Positions 32,243 through 44,108 of a DNA stretch of 64,000 nucleotides are shown here, in pieces. Source of the DNA: Rhynochetos jubatus (Eukaryota > Chordata > Aves > Eurypygiformes > Rhynochetidae); assembly GCA_027574665.1 (NCBI GenBank), contig CM050690.1, positions 73,699,433-73,763,432 on the forward strand. Reading direction: 5' to 3'. The notes beneath the pieces were generated by a model. It worked only from the letters and a program-made list of their open reading frames with translations. It ran no database searches and had not been told where the DNA came from. Within the stretch, counting starts at the first letter, position 1. Each line of letters begins with the position of its first letter. The position numbers were made by a program, and so were the translations under genes.

Positions 32243-35200
32243 CTGAAAGCAGAAAGACAGCTCTCAGTAAGGCGAATATCGCACTGGGGCAGCCGGGGAC
32301 GGGACCAGCACGCACTTATCGCGGAGCCGGTGCTCCCCGCGTCCCACCGGCCAGCAGCACCAGAGCCGGCGCAAGTCCACGCTTCCCACCGGCGGTCAGA
32401 GCCCAGGTGCCAGGACGTGCCCTGGCTCTGGTTTTACTCCCCAGAGCCCCACGGCGGGTACACGGAGACTCATCTCCGAGGCTGACAGGGAGAGGAGAGC
32501 CCGAGCCAGGGCACGGCGTTATTATAGGGGCCACGCCACTGCTAACGTCAGGCCAGGACCGCGTCCCCGTCCCGTCCCCCCGCGCCGAGCCAGGAGGGCT
32601 GAGCTATGTCTAAATGTAGCTGCTGGCCTGTGTCCGTCCCCCCCGGCTCCGGTTTTCTCCCAGCTGGGGACCCGGGATGGGAGTCGGGGTGATGACAGCA
32701 GGTTTTTGGAGGCTGAGCGCGGCGGCAGGGACCGCGCTGCCGCCTTCACCTTAAAGGAACTTCAAACATTTTGTTCCTGAAAGCAATTGGCATTCAGCTG
32801 GAGATAAGCGCCTCCGGCGTGTCAGAGCCGTAATTTGTATTTAGCGAAGAGAGAACGAAGCCGTTAGACAGAAACATCTTGCGATGGTGGGAGGGCTTTT
32901 TTATTTTTTTGTTAAAAAGGGAAAAAACCAACACTTTCTAGCCTGACTTGCACTCCCCAAGAGCCTTCAACCACATCTCGCAGTAAGCCAGGAACCCAGG
33001 GCTCGCTCCCTCCATCGTGCGGGGGCTGAGGCCGGGGCCATGCCTACTAAGGCATGGAAAAACGGGTGGCCGTGACCCAAGGAAGGAAAAGGACGGGCGA
33101 TTAATTCATCCCCCAGTCACGCCGCTGGACTCACATACACCCAGGCAGCAGTCAGGAGGGCAGCTCCTCTGGGCAGAGGCTGAGTGAGCCCCCCTGCCCA
33201 CCTCCAAGGACCCTTCCCACTGTCCTTCAACCCTCGGTTCTCCGACAGCGAACTCCCACGTCCCCGATCCTGGCCCGCGCCCCACCAGCAAGCTCAGCAC
33301 TCGCTGCCGGCCCGGCTCCTCCCCAGGTGCTGCCCCAGCAGACCCGCTGCTCTCTGCTACGCCCCCTTGCTCATGTTCTGCCCCCCACCGCAGTCCAGGT
33401 TTCACTCCATCCCTACTCCAAACGCCACTGGGCAGCCCCAGCCCACCGTGCCCCTCCGGCAGGTGGATTTTGGCACGGGGGTGTGAGCCTCAGACCTTTC
33501 CTGCACCGTCACACAAGTTACCAGATGTTCCCTCCAAACTCTATCCACAAGTTTCCAGTGGAGGTCACGGGAGGGATCCCCCTGACCACAGCAGCTCCGA
33601 GGAGGGTGGTCGGACACCCCCGGGTGCACATCGCAGGGCTGCAGTGAGCCCCTGGCATCCATCCCAAGCATCCACGGTTTGCCTTGGGCCATGCCTCAAC
33701 CCCTCGGCAGCTGCTCAGGGGGCTCAGAAATGGGCCACCTCAATTCAAACCACCGACTTCTGCTCTGGATTTTTGCCCCAGCCCACGGCGCTGTGGGTGG
33801 GGAGAAGGGCTACGGCACCCAAGGCCTCTGAAGGACACCGCGAGGGGAGATGGGGCCACGGGCGGGCACGTGAGGCAGCCCGGGGGGGAGCACAGAAGAG
33901 GTGGGAGAAGGTCCCCCGGGGGCGTAAGGAGCATCTGGCAGTGTCTCCCGGCAGCTCCTGAATGCCAGCACGTTTCTGTACCGGCTCCCGCGTGCGGAGC
34001 TGCCGCCGGCGAACAGCCCACGCAGGCGCTGGGGGTTGCTCTACCCCCCGCCTGCCTCCACTGCCCCATCCGCCCTCCCCACGGGGCCAGGGGGCTGCAG
34101 GCGACCCTGGGGTAAAGCAAGGGTGAGGGGGTCCGAGGGGGTGAGGGGGTCTGAGAGGTAATCCGACAACCCTCCTCCCTCTGCCAAAGGTCACGCCAGC
34201 GCCTCCTCACCCCACGGCAGCCGCCGGTGCGGAGCAGGGGCTCCCCGTCACCAGCACCAGGACTTGGGCCGGGATTTGGCCCGCCTGGATGATGCCGACG
34301 CTCCAGCAGCGAGGGCACACCACGCATCCCGGAAGATGACCCCGTCGCACCCCGGCTTGAGAGACACGGAGGTGGCAAACCTTCAACTGTGCCCCCCTCG
34401 GGAACCACGGCACCCGGCTCCGACCCCCGCGCAGCCCAAACTGACGGCAACACCGGGACCCCCTCGCCCAGGGGGAAACCCCTACGGCGCTTCCCACGGA
34501 AAGACGTCCCGTCCCGATAAAACGCCGTCGCCCTCCACAAGATCTGGACCCCCGAGGAGCGGTCACCCAGCCGGGGACCCCTTCCTCTGTCTGGGATCGG
34601 GGAAGGGGGGCAAATTCCTGTAGGGAAACGCATCCCCGCGCCGCGGTTTACCGTGCTGGTGAGGACCAGCCGCCGGCGGGTGACCCGGTGGGACACGGCA
34701 CGCTCCGGAGGCGACGTTCACGTGCGCGATGACGGTACAACACGACTCTGTCCCCGCAGAGCCTCCCTCCCTCCTTCCCTCCCTCCCACCACCTCCCGGG
34801 GATCAGCTGCGCCTTGCCACCGATCCTCTCCCCCTTCTGCTCAGTCATCCTCTCCTGCCTTCCCATTTAACCCCCTCGGGAGCGGGGAGGTGCCGAAGGG
34901 CGGGTTTCGGTCAGGCGATGCCATTCCCGCATCGCCCTCCCAACGCGCGGAGGCCTTCGGACACGCCGCGGCCGCTTGGCCCCTCGGGGGAGAACCACCC
35001 CAGGTCCCCGCGCAGCCAGCCCAGCCTCCATCCTCCCTTCGCAAACGCACAGAAAAAAGGCAAATAAAATAAAAACCCGAAACCTTTGTTCCGGCCCCGC
35101 ACATGACATCAGCCCGCGCAACCTCTGGATGAGCGCGCCAGCTGAATAGCGATCGCTTGACATAATCCCTCCGCTCCGCAGTCATCTAAGGGAACAAAAC

Positions 35201-35359
35201 CACCCCGGCAGCGGCACCGGGGAGGATCTATTCATTTATTCCACACGCACCCCTCCCCCACCCCCGGCCATCTGGGGGTGCCAGGTCACGGCGGGACGCC
35301 GGGGACGGGCACCGGCGGTTGAACGAGGACGCGAGGTCGAGAGGCGGAAACCCACTTAC
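32243..35359 (-). other. DNAJB5: DNAJB5 5' intron
   Basis: Lies between the start exon and the alternative exon at 35,360. No other exon could be supported. An AT-rich, high-complexity block at about 32,750-32,960 stands out from the GC-rich remainder and may be regulatory. Long open frames around 33.7-34.9 kb are low-complexity by-products. Confidence 0.6.
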
Positions 35360-35427
35360 CGAAACTTTACGAACACATTCAGAGTCCAAGCCGACATTTT
35401 TAAAGGCTCTAGTTTTATTTTAAACAT
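35360..35427 (-). CDS. DNAJB5: DNAJB5 alternative 5' coding exon (extended N terminus)
   Basis: Minus-strand ATG followed by 22 codons reading MFKIKLEPLKMSAWTLNVFV plus KF, and then a strong donor TTTCG/GTAAGTGGG. Splicing to the acceptor at 32,243 keeps frame: the split codon gives R, then [11 protein letters not shown] leads straight into [10 protein letters not shown]. The predicted isoform is 381 residues, 34 longer than the main form. From memory, annotated longer mammalian DNAJB5 isoforms start in a very similar way (MFKI.LEPL, WTLN.FVKFRNK), which supports a real conserved exon rather than chance. The 5' boundary of the exon and its own promoter are not resolved. Confidence 0.8.
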
Positions 35428-36517
35428 CGCGGTTGTCCGCAGGCGCCGGCAGGTGCTGCGTGCCCGGGCCGGAGGCACCGAGCCGGGGGATGTCCGGAGG
35501 TGACGGGGACGGTCGGGGATGCCGGCACCGAGGGATGCTCTTGTTGGCGAACCTCCCCGTCCGGCTGCTCCGGCGCTGCGAAAAGGCAGCTCCTCGCCAG
35601 GCCGGCAGCCGGCGGTTGGCTCTGACCTCCGCTCCCGGGACAGCTCCCAAAGGGCTTCGGCGGCGGGCGAGCGAGCGAGCAGGCGTCGACGTGGAGCTGC
35701 CGGGGGGCTGCCGTCCTTTGTGCGCTCCCAGCCGCGTGTGGGGCGGGCGGGGGGGGACACCCTTCAACGGAGTCACTCCCCCCCACCTCCCCGACGTTAA
35801 TTTTTCCTTCTAATGGGTTTCTCAACGCTGCCTCACTCAGCCGCCGGATTAAGGCGCTTGTGCCGCCAGCTCCAGCGTCCTCCCTCCCCGCCGCCGCACC
35901 GCACACGGCCGCCCGGTTACCGTCGCGTCCCCACAACGAGGAGTCGGGGAGCTAAGCCGGGAGCCCCCCCCTCCCCTCCTCCCCAGAAACGACTGCGCTG
36001 ACGCCCAGGGCTGTGCACCCGCCGGGCGAATCGGGGAGGGAGAAAAGTAGGACGGCGGTGGGAAGGGAAAAAAAAAAAAAAAGTCACGTTAACCAATTTG
36101 CACCTCCTTCGGATGCGCGGGGGGTCCCTGCGTCCCCCTCCCCGCTGCCCCAGCTGAAAGGGGGTCCGACCCAGCGAACGGAGACCCCCCCCACCCCCGG
36201 CCATCGCAGCGCGGGGACGGCGTCAGAGCCCGGCGGCGCAAAAACCTACTTCTGAGAAGTCACCTTCGGGCGCGCCAAGGGAACCCAGCGCCGTCGCGTC
36301 CGTCCGTCCGTCCCCCCACCCCACCCCGAAGTCCGTCACTCGTGGAGAGCATCCTCTCGGGATGCTCCGCACCGAAACCGGGCGTCCCTCCCGGGACATC
36401 ACCCGGCGGTTCCCGCGTCCCACCCCGGTTGGACGGAACGGGCAGCCCGCTGCGTCCGGCGGGGCTGCGGGGGGGTGTCCGGTGGGTGCGCCGGGGGATG
36501 CCGGGGTGCGCGCGTAC

Positions 36518-36555
36518 CTCTCGGCGCGGCTCCAGAAGAGCAGGATGGCCGGCAT
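36518..36555 (-). CDS. Possible second alternative DNAJB5 first exon
   Basis: Minus-strand ATG gives MPAILLFWSRAE and ends in a donor-like GAGAG/GTACGCG with the same phase (two bases over) as the 35.4-kb exon. If joined to the acceptor at 32,243 it would also read [12 protein letters not shown] into the J domain. A matching phase has a one-in-three chance by luck, and I recall no homologue of this N terminus, so this is tentative. Confidence 0.3.
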
Positions 36556-36769
36556 GGCAGCGTATCCCGGGTTCGGTCAGGGAGCCGGCGGGAATCTCGA
36601 GGCGCCGGGGCAGGCAGAGCCACGCGTGCCCGTGCCGGTTGGCAGCCGCAGGCAACCAGGCAGCAATGTCATGACTACCCGCAATGAATCATCCCCTCCC
36701 CGGGCCCCCACACGCACCGCCCGCCTCCCCCTCCCCACCGACAGCCCCACTGGGGTGCCGGCACCTGCG

Positions 36770-38420
36770 TGGGGAGGGGGTTAACCCTCCCCTCGCTGCC
36801 TGTGCCGCCGCGGCCCCCGCTGATGCTGCCTCCCGCGTGGGCTCGGGTCAAGACTCCCACCCCCCCCCCCCGTGTCTCCCCAGAGGGTCGCACATCTTCC
36901 ACGCCCACGGGGTGCTGCGTGGGGACGGGGTCAAGCCCCCCTCCCCCCTCCAGCCCCGCTTTCCAGCATCTCCCCCTTTCCAGCCCCACTGGGGAGCTCA
37001 CAGTGGCGTGGGGACAGGGTCAGGCCCCCCCTCACCCAGCGTCCCCCCTCTTTGCAGGCCGCTCACACGGGCGGAGGGATGGGGGTCACCCCCCGGACCC
37101 CCCCCCCCGGGCCGTGCCCCATTTAGGGGTGCCCTATTTAGGGGCTCAGCGAGGAGCTGTCACCTGCATGGGGATGGGTTCACCCCCCACCCCACGCGGG
37201 GTGTGCCGGCCCCTGACAGGGGTGACCCCTCCAGCCCCACGGGACCCACCGTCTGCCCAAAGGGGAAGGCGGGTTAACCCTTTCCTCCCCGGCGCCAGCT
37301 CTCCCGGGGGACACTGTCACCTCGACTGGGGACAGGGTTTAACCCCTTCCTCGCTGGCACCTCCTCACCCCAGCTCAGCCCCACTGGGATGCACTGGTAC
37401 CCCCAACGGGGGTCGGGGGTGTTAACCCCTTCCTGGCCGCACGGCACAGCTCCTACAGGGCACGTTATTCCCTCAAAATCGGGAGGGGAGAGGGGGGTTA
37501 ACCCTCACCTCACAGCCCCCTCCAGCCCCACAGGGATGTAACACAGCCCCACGGAGGGACGTGTTTAACCCCTTCCTCCCAGCCCCACCTGGCTGCACTG
37601 CCGCTATTGTGGGGCAGGGGGATTAACCCCTTCCTCCCCAGCATTCAGCCCCACAGGGATGTGCTGTCACCCCATGGGGCAGCGGGGCTACGGGCCAGCC
37701 TCCGCTCCCCACCCGCGAAGGGGCAGAGGGGCTAGCCTCCCTTCCCAGCCCCACAGCGAAACCCTGTCACCCCATGGGCAGAGGGGACGATGCTGCCAGC
37801 CCCACAGGGACACCCTGTCCCTTCATAAGGGCTTATTTAACCCCCACATCGGGACAGTCTGTCACCCCATGGGTGCAGAGGGGCTAGCCTCCCTTCCCTG
37901 CCCCACAGCAGCATGCTGACACCCCAGGGGCAGAGGGGTCGGCTCCCCTCAAGCTTCACAGCAAAATCCTGTCACCCCAGAGGGCAGGGGGACTGACATC
38001 CCCCACCCCGCCCCATAGGGACACCCTATCGGGCAGAAGCCAGCCTCCCCCAGACCCACAGCGACAACCATGTCACCCCATGGGGCAGAGGGGTGAGTCC
38101 CAGACCCACAGCGACAACCTTGTCACCCCATGGGGCAGAGGGAGTGATTCCCAGACCCATAGCGACAACCACGTCACCCCATGGGGCAGCAGGCCTGACG
38201 CCCCAGCCCCACCATGTCACCCCACGGCACAGGGGACCACCCCCCAGACCCACATCGACCCCATGTCACCCCATGGGGCAGAGGGAGTGACTCCCAGACC
38301 CACAGCGACAACTATGTCACCCCACGGGGCAGGGGACCGCCCCACAGCGAGACCACGTCACCCCACGGGGCAGGGGGCCTGACCCCCACCCAGCCCCACG
38401 GGGACACCCTGTCACCGCAG
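36770..38420. repeat. Degenerate GC-rich tandem array in DNAJB5 intron 1
   Basis: Diverged repeats with spacing of about 50-80 bp. The left part repeats GTTAACCCCTTCCTCCC-like blocks (about 36,780, 37,274, 37,338, 37,424, 37,498, 37,565, 37,623). The right part repeats CAGACCCACAGCGACAAC, then TGTCACCCCATGGGGCAGAG, with a clear 50-51-bp step at 38,051, 38,101 and 38,152. No exon was recognised. Confidence 0.8.
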
Positions 38421-38550
38421 GCGGCGGCGGGGCCGCGCCCCCGTCCCCACCAGGAGACCGGCGCCGAGGGGGGTGAGGTGGGGTGTGTCTGTGGGGCGGC
38501 GGTGTGGGGCAGCGCAGTGGGGCAGGGTCGCCGCCGCCCCCGGCACTCAC

Positions 38551-38640
38551 CGCTCGCGCTGTCCCGGGGCGCCGCGCGCTCGCTGAGCCGCCCCCGCCCC
38601 CACCCCCGCCCCCCGGCCGCCACGTCAGGGGAGTCCCGCC
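38551..38640 (-). other. DNAJB5: Probable noncoding exon 1 of DNAJB5 (right edge approximate)
   Basis: A strong minus-strand donor, GCGAGCG/GTGAGTGCC, lies at 38,551/38,550 inside the CpG island and just downstream of the CCAAT/HSE promoter block. A transcript starting near 38.6-38.65 kb could splice to the acceptor at 32,243. The transcription start is inferred. Confidence 0.5.
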
Positions 38641-38699
38641 CGCGCGCGCCCCGCCCCGTTGGGTCGGCGGCTTGTCCGTCACCGCGTCTCGCCGCGCTC

Positions 38700-38873
38700 A
38701 TTGGCTCTCCCTGCGGAGCAGGCGGGGCCCCACCTCCACCCTCCGCCTCCCTCCCTGGGTCTCTCATTGGTCAGTTCAAGTCGGCACCGCCCCCTCGGCG
38801 AGCTCTCATTGGTCGGGCGCTCCTTGGTAGCGGCGGGATCCCCGGGGGAACCTTCTGGAAGGGTGTGACGTCA
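38700..38873 (-). promoter_or_regulatory. DNAJB5: DNAJB5 promoter: three CCAAT boxes, heat-shock element, CRE
   Basis: Read on the minus strand, a CpG-rich, TATA-less segment contains CCAAT boxes at 38,704-38,700, 38,769-38,765 (GACCAATGAGA) and 38,812-38,808 (same context), a full three-unit heat-shock element GAAccTTCtgGAA at 38,848-38,860, and a palindromic CRE TGACGTCA at 38,866-38,873. GC boxes are frequent nearby. The arrangement fits NF-Y plus HSF1 plus CREB/ATF control of a heat-inducible gene. The element might also drive a divergent plus-strand transcript. Confidence 0.8.
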
Positions 38874-38879
38874 CCGGCG

Positions 38880-41800
38880 CGCTGCGCGTCAACCCTTCCC
38901 CGCCCACGGGTGGCCGGAGCGGGGGGGGGGCGGGGGTCGTGGCGCCGGGGTCGTGCGTGGGGTGGTGCCGTGCGAGGCCCGGAGCTTCCCCTCCCCCCTC
39001 CCCCCAAGTCCGGGGCCCGCGGGGACGAGGCCTGGCCCCGGCGAGCGAGGCCGCAGGCGGTGAGGGGCCTGGGCGTAGGCCCGGGGGGCGCTGGGCCGGG
39101 CCCGGGGGCCGCTGGGCCGGCTTCGGGCCCGCTCCGGGATGGGCACTCGGAGGAGAAGGTCGCTGGGAGCGGCTGCGCTGGAGGGTGAAGGCCCGCGCGG
39201 AGGGAGGGAGGGCGGCAGGCCCTGGGGCTGTCCCCTGGGCTGCGCCTGTGGGGCTGCAGGGGAGCGTGAGCCGTGCCCTGCCGGGAGGGCATGAGCTGGA
39301 GGCGCCGCGCGGGCGGGTCGAAGGGTGTCTGACGGGGACGGTGGGTGAGCGTCCGCTGCCCAGCCACAGCGGCCTTCCCGCATCAGACACCCAGCGTGAC
39401 GGGCTCCGTGGGCTTTCTGCAGCGGAGGCTCCCCTGTGTGGGTCAGCTTTATCCCTAGGAGGGCCTGAGGGCTCACTTCCAGGCAGTAGGTTTTTTTCTT
39501 CAGGATAAAGGCGACAGGCCCCAAAGCCTGGGTCCTGTGTGAGGCTTAAGGGCCTTGTTTAAAACAGCTCCTGATGTGCTCATCTCGGCGTGTCCCAGCT
39601 CTGCAGCAGCCACGGCTGGTTCGTAGGGAAGCTGGGTAGCTGATGGAAGCATATTCCCAGCGCTGTCCCCCTGTAAAGCCCCGTCACATGTCCCCTTCCA
39701 AGGGGGGCGGGCATGTGTTTGGGCTTTTGCCCTGTGAGTCTCACTGATTTTTCCAGCATCCCAGCCAAGGTTGGAGCTGGAGCGAGTCAGTACCTGGTTG
39801 GAGAAGCTGTCTGAACCCTGTGCCCTGGGTTTTGTCCTAAGAAAACTGCCTGTCTTGAGAATTGAGCCAGTCTCCTGCCCTCACCAGGGTGCCACGCTGA
39901 TGCAGAGCGATTATTCCTCTCGGGACAGAGACCCAAGGCTGAGGGGGAAGCAGCTGGTCCTGCAGGTGCTGCAGCTCACAGGTGGAGCTGAGCAGGGATG
40001 TGGACGGTTGAAGGTGTTAATACCTCATGTGTCATGATTAGAGGGCTGTTCTGTAACCTCTGTACGCTTCCCCTTACTGAGGAGGTGTTTGAGTGAGGCA
40101 TTTTGCAGTAACTCCTGGGTTCACAGCTTGCCTGTCCCATATGGTGTGGTCACAGCATCGATCTCCCTGTCCCTTCCTTTGGTGGGACTGGGGTCTGTGA
40201 CTCTCTGAGGCTCCTGGTTTCCCCTTTGCGGGCTGTGGATGAAGCCCCTCTGAGCTGGGAGTCAAAGTTTTCACTGTATTCCCCGCACAGTGGCTGAGTC
40301 ATCGTGATATTAAACCAGCGCTTTGTTGTTCATCTATTTTGCTGTCGATGTGTTTGGCCGGCCGCGTACCCCTGGCGCGGGGGGGTGCTTGTCCCGCGCC
40401 ATGCCGATGCCCTGGCCTTGCAAATGCTTTTTGTTTCAGCCTTTCATCGCCGGGAGCGTTGGAGGCCCCAGGGAAGGGGGAGCTGGCTCTGGCTGTCCCT
40501 GTGTGCACGAACGATCTGCTTGGTGCGCAGCCTGCCTGCGGACAAACAAGGACTTTGGCCCCGCGCTGGATGCGGCCCCTCTGCTGCTGGACGCTGGGTG
40601 GGAGCGGGGTCAGGGCAGACCGCGGCCTCCCTCCCCGGGTGCATCGGGTGTCTTAACCAAAAATGCTCTTTCTTCACAGCCCGTCTGCCTGCCGGCACAT
40701 CCGCACCCTTTTAAAGACACGCCGGGAAAGTGTGGAGCGGGGTGGCAGGAATAATTAAAGGTACAAAGCCGTTTCCATAGAAGGAACAATTACATAAACC
40801 GGCTCTCTTCCGTCTGGGGGAAGAGATGACTGGGGGAGGCATGACGGGGAATAATAAAATCCTCTGTGGCGGGGGGGAAGGGTTGCTCGGGCTCCCTCCC
40901 CATAACGGGACATTAGTGCAGGAAGAGGCAGTGGCACCCCGGGGCACGAGGGCGTTTTGTGGAGCAGTTCGGGATTAACCTGTGGAAACGGTGACCTTGG
41001 ATGGAGGGAAAACGTGAGAAACTTGTCTGGGGTCAAGGGGCAATTAAGCAAACTCCTGACAGGAAAAATCCACTGAGGATGGTGATGGTGCTTCCAGTGA
41101 GAGAAATCCCCAGGCTGCAGGAGCTCGGAGTGTTCCCCTGGAGCTTCAGCTCTTCCCAGGACTTTGGCTGTGGTGTCCCAGAAAGCAGGGGGGGGAGGGA
41201 CACGACCGTGCCTTGGGCTGTTCTTCTGTTAAGATGTTGTTCCTTGGTGTCCGAAGGTCCGCGCAAGAGGGGAAAGGCCATGGATCTGACAAGGCCACGG
41301 CACTCTGCAACCTCCTACCCGAGCGCCGGCTGCGATTCGCATTCCTGGTGGGCACCGTACCCCTGCGCAGGAGTCCGTTTCCCGCCATCGCTACCACCTC
41401 CTCCAGGCCAGAGCCGGATCTCCCTGTAGCCAAGCAGATGGGGCAGGAGCAAGGGCATGACCCCGGGCCCAGGAGAGCGCTGGCACCTCACCGCAGCGCT
41501 CCCCCTGTCCCGCTCCAAGTCCCCTGCTCAGCGTGGCACGGGGAAGTCGCCGGCGACTGCGGCTGGGTGAGCTGGGGAGATGCATCTGAGGACACTGGGC
41601 TTGGCAGCAGCGGGGTTTGTACTCTGTTCTCCACCGCGAGAGCAGCGCCCACGCATTCAGTGCTGTCTCTCCTTCCTGCCTGTTCCCATCCTCGGAGATG
41701 CCGCCCGCCTTTTCCAACACCCTGAACTGCAGGATGAGGAAAGGGCTGCAAAAAAAAATCCATGCTCGGGGTGTTTTTGGTTGGATTAATGCCCCGTTCC

Positions 41801-44108
41801 CCACCTGCTGCTAACGTGCTGCAGTCCATGGTGATCTGTCTCCAGGGAGATGGTGGTGGGTCACATTCCAGGCCTGGTTCCTTCTGGAACTGCTGTCTGT
41901 GCAGGCAAGCCCTGTCCTGAAAATACAGGAACCACCTTCCTTGTGGCTCATCCAGCCCCATGTCCCCTCCGAGGAAACCACCAGAGCCGTGGCTCTCGCC
42001 AGCTCCCAGTCACCCTGACTTTGTCAGTAGCGCCAGCATGCGGCCAGCTTGTGAGCACAGGATAATCCGGGTGGGAATGGTCCCCAGGATATCATGCTCC
42101 AAGCAGAGTCAGCCGCAAGGTCAGAGCAGGCTGCTCAGGGCTAACCTTGAAAAACCTCAGAGGCCGGCAGCAGCGCTGGAGGAACCTGTTCCAGCAGCAT
42201 CTCCCATGTCCCCGTGGCGCTGTGTCCCACCAGAACCGGCCCGGCACGTGGCACAAGGGCCTGGATTCCTCTGTTAGCCATCGTGATGGTGTTGGGTTTG
42301 CCCTCCGCTTTGGGGCAGGGGGTACCGGCTGCTGCCTTCCCCCTGCCAGCATGCTGCCGGCGGCAGCCGAGCCGGCCGCTCTGCTCAGAGCTCCGCAGCG
42401 GCGGGGGTGGCATAATGAGCCGTGTCCTTGTCTCAACCTGCCGCTTCCTCTCCCGGCAGCGTCTGTGCTGCCAGCTGGGTTATTTTTTCTTCTCTTCCCC
42501 CCCCCCCCCCCCCCTTTTTTTTTTCCCCCTTCCTGCCTCTATTCTCGAGTGGTTCCCAGCCGGTGCTGGCACACAGCCTTCTCCAGAGACCTCCTCCCGG
42601 GCTGACCTTTGCAAACCCCCTCGATGAGCACACCGGGGCTCTCCTGCCACCCACGTCGGGCTCGCGGGGGAGATGCGAGCGGCTCCGTGCGGCAGCGTGG
42701 GAGGACTCGGTCCTCTCTGCTTCCCGGCTGTCCACACCTGTGCATGGGCTCTGCTGGAATGTCCAAAACGTGGGGGCAAGAGCAAGTGGGAGGACAGGGT
42801 GGCATGGGGGATGCTGCAGTGCTCTTTCGGGGCAGTGCCTGGGAAGAGCGAGGCTCCCCCAGGCAGATCCTGCCTCTGGACACCTTGGTTTGTCCTGGCC
42901 TACCCTGCTGGCTCCCGCTCTGAAACACCAGCGCACGGGGCATACGAAGCGCCTGGGCTGGGAAAGCCTCTCATGGGAGCTATCTTCACAAAACCCCTGC
43001 CTGAGCAGGTGAAAGAGGAGAGGAGGGTGTCCCCACCCCGGCTCGCAGATGCTGGAGTGTGGCGAGTTGTCCTGGCTTGCTGTGGCATTGGCAGCAGGCA
43101 CGGGGCTCGAATCCAGGGCGTCTGGGCTCGGTTGAAGTACTCCCGTCGCAGCAGGGTGATGGTAGCTGCGTGCCGGCAGCGCCCCTGCAGCCCCTAGCAT
43201 CCTCCTTGCTACCCACCTGTGACCTCGCACGCCCTGCCAGAAGGGAGGCCAGCTGTGCCGGGGAGCCCAAATAGCATCGGTCGCCCCTGGGGACCCGTCT
43301 GCACGTGGAGGACACGTGCTGAAGTTTGGCTTGGCTCCATTTCAGCTTCGTTTTCCGCAGCGAGGGTGTCCTGTGGCACAGGATGGTTTCTCCTGGGGGT
43401 GGCTCTCCCCAAGTTATTCCTAGTCTGTGTTTGGGGGCCAAACACACTGAGCCCTTCTGGCCTCTCCAGTTACACCGTCATTTGGGGAATTTTGCCATTG
43501 AAACACGCCGAGTCCCTGCTTTCCACGACAGGGCCATCCACGGGTGTTCCCAGCAGGGATGCTGATCCATAGGGTCGTGGTTAGAATGGGTTGTGTCTGG
43601 GCTGGAGGCAAACCCTGCTGTGACTACTGGGAGCGTGTCCATCTGATGCTTTGCATTTTGCAGGTCTGCCTGGCATCTAATCCTTACTGTGCCACATGAG
43701 CTGACTGGCAAGATGCGATGGATTCATCAGGACACAAACTGGTACCCCGTTGACTGCTGGAGGAAGCTTTAATACCTCTGTGGTGCTGCCAAATCTGTGA
43801 TCTTAAAAGAGGTTGCCTTGGCAAGGAAGGTTTCCTGAAAGAACAGGTTGGCTTGGCTTTTCTCTGATCTTGCCTCTTCTCTGTTGCCTCCCAAACCTCC
43901 TTCCCTGTGACCACCCTGGCCCAATGGCAGGTGGTGCTTTGCTGAGGGGAGAGGAGGCCGCTGGTGCTGCAGCGGTGCCGGGTTGCTTCCCTCCCTCCCC
44001 ATAGCCTGTAACTACTAACCCCTCTGATTTTGCTGCTTCCTGAGCATCCCATCTTGGTCCAGCGGGATTATGGGTGGTGGGGATTAAAGCTGTGAAGATC
44101 CCTGTACA
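38880..44108. other. Intergenic sequence upstream of DNAJB5; no gene seen
   Basis: CpG-rich to about 39.3 kb, with a G-rich run at 38,920-38,935 that could form a G-quadruplex, then ordinary GC-rich DNA. A somewhat AT-rich, high-complexity stretch at about 40,740-40,990 could be a regulatory element. The open frames show no domains or codon-like constraint. Confidence 0.6.
42497..42524 (+). repeat. Poly(C)/poly(T) run
   Basis: About 18 C followed by 10 T; a simple low-complexity tract and likely hard to sequence accurately. Confidence 0.95.

Noticed and set aside
38880-39370. Long minus-strand frames upstream of the DNAJB5 promoter
   Set aside because: CpG-island by-products lying upstream of the promoter boxes; no family resemblance.
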